Positions 19,171 to 31,716 of a stretch of DNA of 64,000 nt are shown in pieces (the stretch's first letter is position 1; every line of letters starts with the position of its first letter). The DNA is taken from the NCBI GenBank assembly GCA_001599595.1, contig BCHH01000008.1:2119690-2183689 (forward strand). The letters are read 5' to 3'. The position numbers and the translations under genes were made by a program. The DNA comes from Beverwykella pulmonaria. Its lineage: Eukaryota > Ascomycota > Dothideomycetes > Pleosporales > Melanommataceae. Below the pieces are notes generated by a model. The model saw only the letters and a program-made list of their open reading frames with translations. It was not told the DNA's origin and ran no database searches.

Positions 19171-22100
19171 ATGTTCTCCCCGGAGGCATCGCAGAGCGCG
19201 CGCAGCTCTCTACGGAACCCCCGTCGTCGCCAGCGCAAAGACTCCGACGGCCTTCAGCAACAGCCTCGACGCAAGCGCAGCAAACTATCGGGAGACACGT
19301 TCCATTCGACGACGGACGCGCACGTCAATGGAAATGGAAACGGCCACGTGTTGATGAACGGCCATGCCGGTCACGGGGTCGTTGATGGCTTTCTGCCTGT
19401 CGACATTCCCGTGCGCGAAAAGAAGGAGCCGCCAAAGCGCGGAGTGAAGAACGATACGTCGCTGTATCTGGTGAGTGCCATAGCAGAGGGATGGCGGGCG
19501 TTTGATTTGCTGACGAGTGTGGTGGACAGACACAGAACGAGAACTACGACGTCAAGAGGCTCCCCAGTTTCCCAACCAGTCTTTCACGCGGCCCAGGTGC
19601 GTTGGTCTCCATTCTGCGCAAGCTTGACACAATCCATCTGACGACTACAGCGCCCTTCCGAGCCTCTGCTCTCCCCTCCGCCGGCCTCGCGCTCGCCCTG
19701 ACTACCAGCAACGCGATCCTATGGGACTATACCCCCGTGAGCGGTCCTTCCAAGGTCGTCACGCTACCTCTTCCGTTCGGCCTGAAGGCGTCCGATCCGC
19801 TGCCATTGGGCGCCGTCGTGCGCAACGGCCCAACAAACGAATACGGAATCCTCGCCGTCGCGCCCTCGAGCGGCAAGATCACATTCTGGGAAAATGTGGA
19901 GAGCGCAGAAGCCCGCAGCCACTTCCCCCAGCGCCACCAAGGAGTAGATGGCTCTGTGAAGCTGTATTCTGGGGAGACGATTACCGACGTCGTGGACATA
20001 GAGCATGCCGGCTATGTGCTCATCTTCAGTAGCGGCAGGCTAGCCCAGTTGACCTTGAGGGACTCACAGGGACGACCGAGCATCTCCACGGGCGTACTAA
20101 GCTCGCCACATGGCTCCAACGGCAGCTTCTTCAGCTTCAAAGGCCTTCTTGGGGGAGCTATCCGCAAGACGATTGCTTCCGTAAAGGCTCGCCCGTCTGA
20201 GGCGAGGGGGCAAATGGAGGTCATTTCAGCAACTAGGAACGGCCTCTTTCAACGCTGGGATCTGAGTTGGTCTGGACAACAACAAATCTTCAGGGAGGAA
20301 ATTGACGTACACTCGGAAATCCTCGCCGCGGTCCAGCAGGGATCGGCTCCAGAAACCCGCGGACAGCATGAGGCGCACATCTTGGACTTCTCCATACTGG
20401 AACAACAGAATATCCCAGGATCCGTCAGCCTGTTGGTGCTTGTGGCTCTCTCTGGACGGAACCTCTTGGACTACTCTCTCCTGGAAGTAGACTTGTCAAA
20501 CAATTCCGGCATCGTCACCAGGGCCATACCCATACGAAACTTCCACCAAGACCAAATACCCAAAGAGCTGTCCGGAACACTGCTACTTCCTCGCCCGGAG
20601 CACACTGCTTTTGTCCTATTCCCTGGTGCGATCGTTGTTGCGTCCCTCGCTAAGCCCGAGGTGAGCCCCGATGAACAGCTCCTCTCCGATTCCGGAAAGC
20701 CGACCCTGCCCTTTCAAGATACCATTTATTTCAGAGAAGCCCTGGATGTGCAAATCTGTGGGCATGCACTAGAGTTCGTCGGGAAAAAGGACAAATATGC
20801 CAGCGCTCTCGTGTTCATCCAAGACTACGGCATAATCCAGATTACGACACAACCCCCTGGAACAGATGACGAAGAAATCGGAAGACACAAAGTTACTGCC
20901 AGAAGCAAGCTCTACCAGGCCACCTTCTTCAGCGGGGTTCCGGGCAATATAATAGACTTTTCAGTACAGTCACGATACACCTTTGCACAATCAGAGGTGG
21001 AATCCGCCGCTCTGATTATCAGTGCTGCGACTCTCGGGTCAGGAATCGACCTTTTCGAGAAGGTCCCTTCTTCCATGGACGACCACATTCGCCAGCGAGC
21101 TGCTGCCCTAGAGTCTCTCATATTACATCTCCGTGCAGACTACCCTCCACTGTCTCCGAAGACCACCTGGCGTTTGTTGTGGCACGCGGAAAAGCTTGCT
21201 GCGGCTTCTGAACTATGGAAATGGTACCAAATGAAGCTACAGGACAAGGAAGCTCGTCCGGAAGCATACCCTGAGCCGCTACTCATGAGCGACATGGTCA
21301 AAGCCCTGGCTGACAAGTTCAAAACTAAGATCAATCCGGAGCTAGGTGAAACGGATCCTGTACGTCAGTTCTTCATGAGAGATCTCCACTCTCTTGAAGT
21401 TATTTTGCCTTGGGCTTGGCAATATCTGCGCATGGTTTACCTGAAGGATGAATCGAAAGCACGACCTGCCATCATGCAACGGCTGAGTGAGGGCAACGAT
21501 GTGGTTATTTTTACCTTGGAAGCGGCGTTCAAATTTCGGCAAGAAAATTGCGAGTTGTACGGCTTGGATCCCGACACCATAAAAGACGGCATCTTGCAGC
21601 CGGGCCATGGCTATGATTTGCTGCCTCACTTCTGGACCTCGACACACAATGTTGTATCTTCGATTCGGAGTCTCATCGATGTAGGACGCAACCTCTCGAT
21701 CGAGAGCTTCGAACAAAGCATCCAAGAGGACCTAGCGAAGAAAATTGCGAAGGACAATCCTCGACTTGTGAAATTGGGCTGTCAGACCCATATCGAACGT
21801 TTCCAATGGGCCCTCGAACAGAGCGATGAGCAGAAGATCGAGATGGGAAGGTGCCTGAAGGAGGAATTTGATACCAACGTTCGGCCCGACCATATTTACC
21901 GACTCGTGGATATTGGCATGGCCGGCGAAGGCATGAATCTTGCCGAGTACTATCACGATATGCCAACCCTTGTGCGCCTCATATGGGACGAGTCGACATT
22001 TCTGGAAGAAAGCAAGACCAACACCCAAAGCAAGATGGAGCAAGCTGAAATCGTGGTCAAGCTCAATAGGATCAAGGAGCGAATCTCGCGCTACTTTGAC

Positions 22101-23446
22101 ACGTATGGCGTTGCATGGGCCGAAGCCTTCTATTCGCAATACATCCGCGAGAACCAGTCCGGGCAGCTTTTGATGCAGGAACACCTCAATCAACCGGCGC
22201 TCACGGAGTTCTTGCGCGCAGACCCATCGCGCGCCCGACTTCGGTGGATCAACGAAGTGTGTGGCGAGAAGAACTACGATGGCGCCGCTGATGCGCTATG
22301 GACATCAGCGTCGAAGCAAGAAACCAACGCGTGGTGCTATAAGGTCGAGCTGTCTATCGCGAAACTAGCACTGTTATGCAAAGATCAAGCGGCACCAGGC
22401 GCGACCGACGAGCCCAGAGAGGCGCCAAAAGAGTTGACAAAACAAGAAAAGTCCAGAAAACAGAATTACACCATGGTCAAAAATCAACTCGAGTACGCCA
22501 AAATCCAGGACCGCGTTTACGAGCGCTTGGTCCCCACGCTATCTGGAGCTTTGGACGACGAATCGGCTGTGCAGCTACTCATGGCTGAGTTCGGACAGGG
22601 CCGCCTTACCACCCGACCTGCTCATCAACAACTGCTCCAGCAAGGCTTCGAAGAGCTGATAAATAATCACGTGTTGGAACCTGCTTTGTTGATTGATGTT
22701 TTGACCCTGATGACCTACGATGAGACGGTGGCACCCACCGAGATCATACAATCCAACGAGTTTGCGTTTGCTCTGAAGATTATAGCGCTCTGCTATTATA
22801 GCATCCACAAGAATTCCCGAGCAGGTCTGATCAAGCTTGTCTGGAAGCGTCTATGCATCCGAGACAACTGGGCGGAAATCAACGATACGAAGAACGTATC
22901 CGATGCGCAGCTACAAGAGTTTCTGGCGCACACGGCGGCTGGTTGGACTTGGAAAGCCTTCCAGAAGATGTTGGGTGAGTCTACCCCTATATGCTACATA
23001 TCCATATGCGAGGCCTGCGCTAACAATACACAGATGATGACAAGTTCAACAAAGTCGTCGCGCCGCCTCCAAAACTGGCCGAGTTGCTTGGAGCTGGAAG
23101 CACACATGGAGAATTGTGCTGCAGATTTGCGTCTGAAGATATTCGAAGTCGGATCATCAGCGATAACCTGGCGGACGATGCGATCCTGCAAGCCAACATC
23201 GAGAAGCACAGGCTGGAGGGCTGGTTTGCAGGCGCTTGCACGGCGGGCAGGAAGGCATACGAGAAGGAGGTGAATCCGGATCTTCACTCGCAGGTCTTGG
23301 TTATCGATTCCGATGACTCGGCCAGTGTCGAGGGAGAGCCAGCATCCGTGCCGGTTACCGCTGCGGCGGCGGATCCGAGTGCAGCTCAAGGCAATGAGCA
23401 GCATATGGTGGTCGCGGTTCAGGATGTGGAAATGCAGGATCCATAG
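19171..23446 (+). CDS. nup133: nucleoporin Nup133/Nup155-type
   Basis: Structural nucleoporin of the Y-complex (Nup84 complex) of the nuclear pore. Exons are 19171-19470, 19530-22974 and 23034-23446 (donors GTGAGT twice; acceptors GGACAG and ACACAG), 1,385 residues in frame, the normal fungal size. The N-terminus (MFSPEASQSARSSLRNPRRR) is basic and disordered, followed by the beta-propeller (GLALALTTSNAILWDYTP, YGILAVAPSSGKITFWENV, HAGYVLIFSSGRLAQLTLRD) and a long alpha-helical C-terminal domain (EFLRADPSRARLRWINEV, DNWAEINDTKNVSDAQL). The last exon is less conserved and ends in an acidic tail. The acceptor of exon 2 could be 6 nt further downstream without changing frame. The initiator is the first ATG with family-like sequence. 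Confidence 0.93.
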
Positions 23447-24947
23447 GATGTCCTCCATTGGGCACGGATACAGCTGGGATGGCAATGGGGAATTTGATAG
23501 GTTGGCGACAATCATCGGAGAGAGCAGAGCATTGGGCATGGCGTTTTGCAACACACAGACAGTGCATGTCTTCTATTCAGTTCATTTGTTCAGAGATTCG
23601 AAAAGTCTCCTAGGCATTGCGGGTAGCGATCTTGTACATGTAATTATACGGCATGCGAGTCGAGGGACCGGGGAATTGGAGTTTGGGGCCCAGCTATGTT
23701 TAGGCTGAATGATTTGTGCTTTTCTTTGCACACAATTTGTGAGAGGAGCAGGTCTCCTGGATTTTAAGATTATTAACATAAAATGTTGAACAGCGGTACC
23801 ACCCAACAAAATTGTACGGCCTTGCGGCAGGTGCCCTCTTTACGTCTTGTTACGTACGGCAACGGTCACCTGCCCTGCAACCAATTTTCCACGCGTGTTT
23901 CCGCCTGAGAACGCATCTCGCTCATCTCTCCTAACCCACGAACTAGCCGTTGAAATAGTTAGGTGAAGTCCCGATCCCGTGCTCAATATCCGCCCAGCAG
24001 CAGATCATATGATACACTCGGGCCAGGGCATGGCTGGAGCGCTCGGAAGAACCGAATAGGCTAGGGAGAGATCAATCTTGCAGCGTTAGCTGTCAAAAAT
24101 GTTAACGCAAGTCAATGCTAACGCCGACCCGAGGGACATGGGGGACAGCTCTGCATCGCCGCGATATCGCGAGGAAGGGGGATGCTGGGGGGTGCGGCGA
24201 GCTGGCCATGGCGAGTGGACACGCATAAAGGGCGACGCGGAGAGAGAGAACCGCGAGTACGATGCGCCACAGGATGCGCCTCGAGTTCCGCTCCGTGGGT
24301 TGAAACGGCGGTGGCAAACACTTGCATGCAAGTGAATTGTGCGTCACGTGCGGATCGAGGTGCGTTCGGAGGCTCCTTCCCAGTTGAGGCGGGCGAGGCA
24401 GGTACGACGACGTGGTGAGGGACAACACAGTCAGGCCGTGGCATCGCCGCTGCCAGTCGACGCTCCAAAAGCAGCAGAGAAGCATCGCCGCACAGGCGAT
24501 ACGGCGTCTTCATTGGCCACCTGCAGGCTGCACTTTAATAAGCTGCTAGACATATAAACGGCGTCCTGCAGTGAATGCAAAGGCCTGCTACGGCGGGCCG
24601 TGCGCGCTTGGCACACCAGCCGCCCCTTCTTCTCGCACGCCCAAAGTGATCGAGTGCCTAAGAACCCTCATCCTCACCTCTCCACGACCGCTCTCTCTTT
24701 CTCTCCTCTCCCCCGTCATTTTTTTTTCCAACCCGCTCAGCGTCACGGCCCCAACGACCCTCCGCTGAAGCTTCCTTCTTCCCTCACCCCTAGCACGCTT
24801 CGTCGCATGATCTAGGCCGGCTGCATAGCCCCCAGCGACCTCCGGAGACGGCTGCGGCCTCTTCCCCCAACACCCTCCGACCTCGACCTCCTCCCGATTC
24901 CCATATCCAGCCACACCGCACAACCACGCAACCGCTCAACCGCTCAC
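23447..24947. other. intergenic region with long pyrimidine-rich leader of casein kinase gene
   Basis: No gene recognised. 24640-24940 is CT/CA-rich (TCTCTCTTTCTCTCCTCTC, poly-T), typical of a fungal housekeeping promoter and 5' leader. An upstream frame on the plus strand at 24099-24335 has no family character. Confidence 0.6.
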
Positions 24948-26743
24948 ATGGCTACCGGCAGCACATCATCCAACGTCGTGGGCGTCCACTACCGCGTCGG
25001 CAAGAAGATTGGCGAGGGCTCCTTCGGCGTCATCTTTGAGGGCACCAACCTGCTCAACCAGCAGCAGGTCGCCATCAAGTTCGAGCCTCGCAAGAGCGAC
25101 GCTCCCCAATTGCGCGATGAATATCGCACGTACAAGATTCTTGTGGGCTGCCGTGAGTTATTTCCCTGCGAGTGTCCACATCGACATGGCAACGTCTCTC
25201 CCTCCACACCAGACACCACCGATCCATCGACACAACGACGATAGCAGAAGCAAAACATGGGGTACTTGCGGTCCGAAACCAATTTGGAAGGGGAGTCTAC
25301 GACTTTGCGCACTGCCATGCCCCTTTCCGTCCTGTCTTCGGGCTTCGTGTTCCTCGTCAGCCCTGTCTGTCTTTGCTTCAGCCGTCGATCGTGTCATCGT
25401 ACCTGTCACTCCTACCACCCCTGCCCTGTCTACACCCTCAGTACCTGTGCTTGATTATTGGCTAACGTTGCTGCAGCCGGCATCCCCAATGTCTACTATT
25501 TTGGTCAAGAAGGGCTGCATAACATCCTGGTCATCGACTTGCTAGGACCCAGCTTAGAGGACCTGTTTGATCACTGCAACAGGAAGTTCACCATCAAGAC
25601 TGTCGTTATGGTAGCGAAGCAGATGGTATGTTTTGGTGTCCATCTTTTTTTGGGTTGTTACTAACGCCACTTCTAGCTCTCACGGGTTCAGACCATTCAC
25701 GAGAAGAATCTTATCTATCGGGATATCAAGCCTGATAACTTCCTCATCGGCCGACCTGGCTCTAAGTCAGCCAATGTCATCCATGTCGTTGATTTTGGCA
25801 TGGCGAAGCAGTACCGCGACCCCAAGACGAAACAACACATTCCTTATAGAGAACGCAAATCTCTATCCGGAACAGCACGATACATGAGTATTAATACACA
25901 TCTTGGGAGAGAGCAGTCACGACGAGACGATTTGGAAGCACTTGGCCATGTCTTCATGTACTTCCTCCGAGGTGGTCTCCCGTGGCAAGGACTCAAGGCG
26001 GCAACCAACAAGCAGAAGTACGAGAAGATCGGAGAGAAGAAGCAGACAACTCCGATCAAGGATCTGTGTGATTCGTTCCCTGGTAAGTTTTCTTCAATGT
26101 GAAGTTGATGGCCAGCCACTTATATGTCCCAGAGGAGTTCAACAAGTACCTGAGCTACGTCAGGAACCTTGGCTTTGAGGATACGCCCGACTACGACTAT
26201 CTTCGCGAATTATTCACCCAAGCACTGAAGAGCACTGGGGAGGTGGAGGACGGCGAGTACGATTGGATGAAGCTAAACAATGGAAAGGGCTGGGAAGTCC
26301 TCAAGGCACATCCATCTGCCATCCATCAGCTCCAGCATACCGGCGTAAACCAGAACTCGTCGACCGCGGTCAATGTCCATGGTCAGCCACATACGAGGCA
26401 ACAGAAAGGGACAACCCATCTTCCAATTGACCACCACCGTTTAAACGCCGATCTCCCGAAGCCCGGAGTATCACGCCCGCCCGGAAGAAGCCCAAGGGAC
26501 ATGGCGCAGGGGAAATATGGACATCCAGACGCAGGAAAGAGACAGAGCAAGGGCGAGCTACCACTAGCAGAAGGAGCATCGAACCAAGCAACATTCCAAC
26601 ACAGTCAGCCGAATCTGACATCGAACCGAGCCGCGCCAGTGCAACGACCCAACCCGACCATGCAGAGGCAACAGGAGCCTGAGAAACCGAGCTTCGCGAA
26701 GAAGCTGATGAACATCCTATGCTGCGGAGGCGGCAATGCGTAG
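24948..26743 (+). CDS. casein kinase I, membrane-anchored (Yck1/2, CkiA type)
   Basis: Ser/Thr protein kinase of the CK1 family acting at the plasma membrane. Exons are 24948-25152, 25477-25625, 25677-26082 and 26133-26743; all junctions keep frame, 456 residues. The kinase domain is complete: glycine loop [14 protein letters not shown], catalytic Lys in [10 protein letters not shown], catalytic loop [23 protein letters not shown] in place of canonical DFG spacing, and the CK1 signature [20 protein letters not shown] (SIN in place of APE). The C-terminus is Gln/Pro/Asn-rich and ends [14 protein letters not shown]. The paired cysteines near the end are probable palmitoylation sites, as in the yeast Yck kinases. 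The first intron (324 bp) is unusually long for this window and restores [12 protein letters not shown] precisely. Expected to be essential or nearly so. Confidence 0.95.
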
Positions 26744-27508
26744 TGCTCTGTTAGTGCGCGCTCTCACTTTCTCTTCTCTTCTCTTTTGGTTGCATTCTGG
26801 AGTCCATCCCTAAGCGAAGCCGCCCTTTTCACTCGTACCGGTAGTTCCGGCCCGAGTCAACCATTTTTCTCCCTGTATAGGTAGTTTGTAATGATCAATA
26901 GACGGGATCGTAAAATTTTCGGTAATGCGAGATAGCCTCACTCTGGAAGTTCCCTTTTCTTTTCTTCACTATTTCCGGTCGCTTTCGTTGGATGAGGGCT
27001 GGATATGGGATCTTTTTAAGCGGCGTCTTTGGTGTCGATTACTTTGCGAAATACATGCATGTGGAGAATTGAGCGGTCGCTGAACTCAGCTTGGTTCGGG
27101 TTGCGGGAGGAGGAAGGCAGAAGTGGAGAAGTCTTATTTATTTTCTCTTTGTTCGTGTCGGTACGTATGTAGAATCTGGAGCGAGTTAGCTCTGCAAATA
27201 GAGAGATGAAAATTTCAAAGGTGGCACCTGACTTGACGTGATGTTTCTATGTGAGGTCATGGGTAAGAATTATTTGATCATCAATGAATGTATTGATTTG
27301 TAGCCTTAGACCGTCGGAGACGTCACGCTAGACGGCAGGCATTACATCTTTTCATGACAATGGGAACCGAACAAAAACGCCGACGCTATGCTAGAAAGAC
27401 AGAACAGTTCCCAAAATCAGATCCTTCCGTCCCATAGGGAAGACCAGTAGTAGTAGTAGAGCCATGAGTACTCCCATTCCCAAAAACACACACAAACACA
27501 ACCACAAC
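26744..27508. other. convergent 3' intergenic region
   Basis: Lies between the tail-to-tail casein kinase and swc4 genes. AT-rich 3' flanks with no gene seen. Confidence 0.6.
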
Positions 27509-29476
27509 CTACTTCCTCGACCTCTTCACACTCTTCGTACTCGCCTGGCTCAACACACTAGCACTCCTCTTGTGACCCGCGCTCGTAGTCCTCGTACTCA
27601 CAACCTCGCTTGCCTGCCGCGTAGACTGCATCTGGGACTCGATATCCTCGCCCTCTGCATCTTCGTCTTCTTCTTCACCTTCTGCATCGACGTCCCCATC
27701 TGCATCTTCGTCATCCTCTCCGTTCCCATCCTGCGAGTCGCGGTCCTGCGAATCTGCAATTTCTCGATTGGAAGACTGATGTCGGTCTCCGTTCTCAGAG
27801 CCTTGTATCTCGCTCATGCGCCGCGCCTTCATGGCTTCTAGCACGCGGCATTCGCCTTCCTCTTTCTCCCGCACTTTGCGCACGTCGAGCAACTTGCCCA
27901 CTTTGTTGACAAGCGACTCGAATGCGTCGCCCACTTTGGCTGTTGGGATCGAGATGATATCTGCGATGCCCAGTTGTGCTAGCGCTTGGCCGATCTTTTG
28001 TGTCTGGACGTTGGATTTTGCCTGGCGCATTTTTAGCAGTTTGTCCGAGCCGAACGTTATCCCGCTAGTGAGGCGGTCGTGCGTTGAGACGTTGTAACGG
28101 TATTCCGCTGCAGGGGAAAGATGACGGATGGGCGTTTGGAGAGCAGGTTGGGCGAGGGATTGGCGGCGAGCGGCAGCGGAGAGGGAGGCGTGTTGTGCAG
28201 ACGTGGGCGTGCCCATTAGATCTGCTGCTGATAAGCTGAGACGACCTGGTCCTGCGCCGCCGCCACCGCCGCCGCCCGAGGCGCGCTTCTTACTTCTGTC
28301 TGCTTGGAAAAGCTGCGAGAAGAGCGCTGCGAGGGCTTGCGAGGACGTGAATGAGGCGAGGCCGGCCGAGACTTGCGCGTTGGGGATCGGGGCTTCGAGT
28401 CGTGAGCGCAGTTCTTCGCGTTCAGCGTCGAGGCGGTTCGCGGCCATGTTGATGCGTTGGAGTTCGGCGAGGAGGAATTCTTCTTCTTTAACTTCGTCCA
28501 TGTTGCGGTTCATTAGGGCTGCGGCGAGCGTCTTGCGATTGCGTTCTAGGACCGGATCGAATTTTGTCAAAATTTCGTACAGGGCGTATTGATCGGCGTC
28601 CATTTGTACTTCTGGGGTGCGGAGCTTCATGAGTTTGGCGGAGATGTCGTAGAAGCGCGCTTTTATATCTTCTACCGAGCGAGTTTTTGACGGTGCGAAG
28701 GGGAGCGCCGCGAGCGCTTGCTCCATGTTGTTGTTGTCGACGTCTTGTGTGGAGGGTAATTGGGCCTTTAACTGGGGTTGGAAGTCGTACCGGTCCCAGA
28801 CCACGGGCCAGCGGTATGAGTAGTCCTCTATCATCTTGAAGAGGTAATCTGTTTCCTCTCTGCTCCAGTCGTCGCTGCGCAGATGCGCGTCATACTCTTC
28901 GTCCGTGAAGGTCGGCATATCAGGACGCACGTTGTACTTCAAGAACTCGGACGAGTCTTCAATGTAAGGCTCTGCGTTGTTCTCGGCATCAGACATGGCG
29001 GTGTCGTCGCCGCCGTTTTGAGCCGCGGGTAAGGAAGTGGATGTGGGTTTGCGTCGCCAGTGCTTGAGAACCAGGCCGTCGATGCGGGCGCGGTTCGTGA
29101 AGGGTTGCGACACCCTATTCGCATGGCAATTAGCAACCTCGTTCGAATTTCTAGAGGTGTGGACTTTGCAAGTACCATTTCTTCGCCGGACCTGTGCTCT
29201 GCCGCTTCGCGCGGTACGATTTCTTCTCTTCGTAGACGGCGACCGGGGGAGGTCGCTCGCCATATAACGCTGCGACTTCGCGCGCAACGCCCTCTGTCTA
29301 GATATTAGCCTTCCATGTATATATTTCATTCCTCCGAACAGAGTATAAGGCACGCTAGACGCACGTATTTTCTTTACTGGCCCCGCGGGCTTCACGCGTT
29401 TCTGGGTCACGGCTTTGGGAGTGTCGGCGCCGGTAGGCAGGCCTAGCATGTCGCGCACATCTCGGCCGGACGCCAT
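27509..29476 (-). CDS. swc4: SWR1-complex/NuA4 subunit Swc4 (DMAP1)
   Basis: Subunit shared by the SWR1 (H2A.Z deposition) and NuA4 (H4/H2A acetylation) chromatin complexes. Exons are 29476-29365, 29293-29176 and 29114-27509, 611 residues in frame (donors GTGCGT and GTACTT; acceptors GACAG and AATAG). Starts MASGRDVRDMLGLPTG; the short second exon restores REVAALYGERPPPVAVYEEK. Then SQPFTNRARIDGLVLKHW and the SANT/Myb-like domain (DDWSREETDYLFKMIEDYSY, RWPVVWDRY) typical of DMAP1/Swc4. The C-terminal part has a glycine run (about 8 Gly) and a very acidic stretch (DEDADGDVDAEGEEEDEDAE) before a basic tail KSVKRSRK, a likely nuclear signal. Confidence 0.94.
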   Translation of the reverse strand: MASGRDVRDMLGLPTGADTPKAVTQKRVKPAGPVKKIRASSVPYTLFGGMKYIHGRLISRQRALRAKSQRYMASDLPRSPSTKRRNRTARSGRAQVRRRNGTCKVHTSRNSNEVANCHANRVSQPFTNRARIDGLVLKHWRRKPTSTSLPAAQNGGDDTAMSDAENNAEPYIEDSSEFLKYNVRPDMPTFTDEEYDAHLRSDDWSREETDYLFKMIEDYSYRWPVVWDRYDFQPQLKAQLPSTQDVDNNNMEQALAALPFAPSKTRSVEDIKARFYDISAKLMKLRTPEVQMDADQYALYEILTKFDPVLERNRKTLAAALMNRNMDEVKEEEFLLAELQRINMAANRLDAEREELRSRLEAPIPNAQVSAGLASFTSSQALAALFSQLFQADRSKKRASGGGGGGGAGPGRLSLSAADLMGTPTSAQHASLSAAARRQSLAQPALQTPIRHLSPAAEYRYNVSTHDRLTSGITFGSDKLLKMRQAKSNVQTQKIGQALAQLGIADIISIPTAKVGDAFESLVNKVGKLLDVRKVREKEEGECRVLEAMKARRMSEIQGSENGDRHQSSNREIADSQDRDSQDGNGEDDEDADGDVDAEGEEEDEDAEGEDIESQMQSTRQASEVVSTRTTSAGHKRSASVLSQASTKSVKRSRK

Positions 29477-29843
29477 CGCGCAGAATTTGGGGGCCCGGAA
29501 GGCGATGAGAGACGGGTGGAAGGTGCGAGGTTGATGGATTTGCGGGGGTGCGAGATGGGGGAAGTCCGCAATGATGATGGGTTGTTGGAATTTTGGCGGC
29601 GTCGCGGAGGTCCGCAGAAGTCACGTGGCTCAACCTCTCCTTTCAATTTCCGACTTCACTATTTCGCAATTATGAATATTGGTATATATTTGGCCTTTGA
29701 GTCAAAATCTAGAACTCGGGCCTCCACCACCATTCACATATATATCCAGAGGTTGTGAGGAAGGAAACGCCCACTACGTTCTATGACACGAACATCTTCC
29801 ACTACGTTACATCGACATACACGTATGTGACTTGGTCCATTAC

Positions 29844-31716
29844 TCAGACATGCTTCGTCCCATCACCGGCCGCTAAATCCTCCGTATAAACATTCTGTGT
29901 CTCTTTCGCCTGGCTATGCAAATCCGTGATTCTACCATCCTGTACATTTATCTCCCTTTGATAAACCGCAACATCATCTTCGTCTCCGAAGATAGCTGCA
30001 ATCTCCTCCAATGGCAGGCCATTCGTATTTGGGAACCAGATCCACATCACGATGCCACCAATTGTACCCGGGATAATGAATACAAGATAGAATTTCCAGC
30101 CAATATTGAGGAATGCTGTTGGTGCCGATTGTAGCCAGATGATGTTTGTGAAAGAGATGGTTGCTACACCGAGGGAGACCCCTTTGGCGCGGAGGTGGGT
30201 GGGAAAGAGTTCACCGAGATAGGCGAATTGTGTTCCTGTGAATAAGTTAGAAAACCGCAGCAAAATCCAAGAGATAAAGATAAGAATACGAACCATCGAG
30301 ACAGAATCCGTAGAAGATCTGGAAGACGAAGAACATGGCCACCGCAGCGAGCAGAGCGGGTTCGTTATTCGAGTTACCGAAGTTTGCAATGAGCGCAGCT
30401 TCGATGATTAGGGTGATCATGCAACCCAGGATGCCAAATGAAATGTACTTGTTTCGAGGGAAGTGGTCGACGAGTGGGATTGCCATCGCGTTGATGCCGA
30501 GGGCGAATGTCAGCCATGCCGCTGGGTACAAGAGCTGTTTAACGGGAGAGAAGCCTAGGTTCTTATAAAGAGTCGGTCCATAATCTGCATGGGTTAATTC
30601 ATATGTATTGAGGGACGCGGGAAAGACTTACTATTGATGACCAGCACGCCAGAGCACTGGATGGAAAACGTTGTACCAATAGCAAGTAGTACACGCTTCC
30701 TATACGAAGGCCTCCTGAACATTGTAGCCCACGAACTATCAAGCGTCCTATCGATGGCAATTTGTTTCTGGATCTGATAAAACTCTGATCTGGCGTAGTC
30801 GTTCGAGGGATCGCTAGGATCGCTATGCAAACGGTCGAGAATGGTTCGTGCTTCGTCTATCCGGTCTTGCATAATGAGCCACCTTGGGCTTTCAGGGATC
30901 CAATACAGGCCACAGAGAAGAAGAAGTGGCCAAGCACATTGGAGGGCGAGCGGTGGTCTCCAAGTATTTTGGCCGCCTATCGCAAGTCAGCCATCTTATC
31001 TTAGTGGTGAGTGCATAGTAGGATAGACTTACCATTCTTCCAAAAGAAGAACCCAAAGCCGACCCAACCTTGGACTGTGTATCCAAGCACGAGGAACACG
31101 GCGTGGATATCGACGAGACCAGCTCTCATAGTCACAGGAACGACTTCATTCATCCAAATCTACGACTTCATCAGCCAGCTACACGAAACTCTTAAACATG
31201 ACAACTCACAGGTACTGCGGCCAATATCATAAAGGCACTTGCTCCTGCGATGAAGCGAAAAGTGATAAATACAGCAATGTGAGTGCTACCCGCAAGTAAC
31301 GCGCCGGATATGATAGCCAATATGGCGCTCTTTGCATATTGTCAGTAAAAGGCCTTATATCAACGCCGTTTGACGAACTCACAATTGCGATTCCCCATTT
31401 GCGTCCGTATTTATCTGCGACCAGTGGGAGTAAGAGGGTACCGATAACTCCACCAGTCTGAAACAACCCGTTCATCGTCGATATCAAGGCCGTACCATCG
31501 CTTCTCGTGTCAAGATCGAAGTAGCTGATGAATGATGGTTGACCTGACAGAGGCGTCAGCATGCCGTGTGCGGAAATCAAGGGTGTACGCACCGATTGTC
31601 GTTCCAATGATGGACGCCGTATAGCCATAGGTCATGGAACCCAAGCCAACAAAACAGAGAATCAAAACATTGAACGCGTTGATGTTCTTCCTTTTGATGT
31701 TGTGTATAGAAGACAT
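29844..31716 (-). CDS. MFS sugar-type transporter
   Basis: Plasma-membrane major facilitator of the sugar transporter family. Seven exons: 31716-31593, 31543-31383, 31329-31210, 31159-31033, 30976-30632, 30584-30294 and 30235-29844; all keep frame, 519 residues. Family motifs: ADKYGRKWG between helices 2 and 3, ESPRWLIMQDRIDEARTIL after helix 6, FYGFCLDGTQFAYLGELFP and THLRAKG after helix 10, and FPNTNGLPLEEIAAIFGDED at the end of helix 12. About 12 hydrophobic segments can be traced. Substrate cannot be read from sequence; fungal relatives include lactose, hexose and quinate permeases. The neighbour on the same strand is a cyclase-family hydrolase, which may point to joint catabolic use, but that is a guess. 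Confidence 0.9.

Noticed and set aside
21732..22193. Minus-strand frame inside nup133
   Set aside because: Antisense shadow; the plus strand encodes the conserved helical domain.
28128..28592. Plus-strand frame opposite swc4
   Set aside because: Antisense shadow of the Gly/Ala-rich swc4 coding region.
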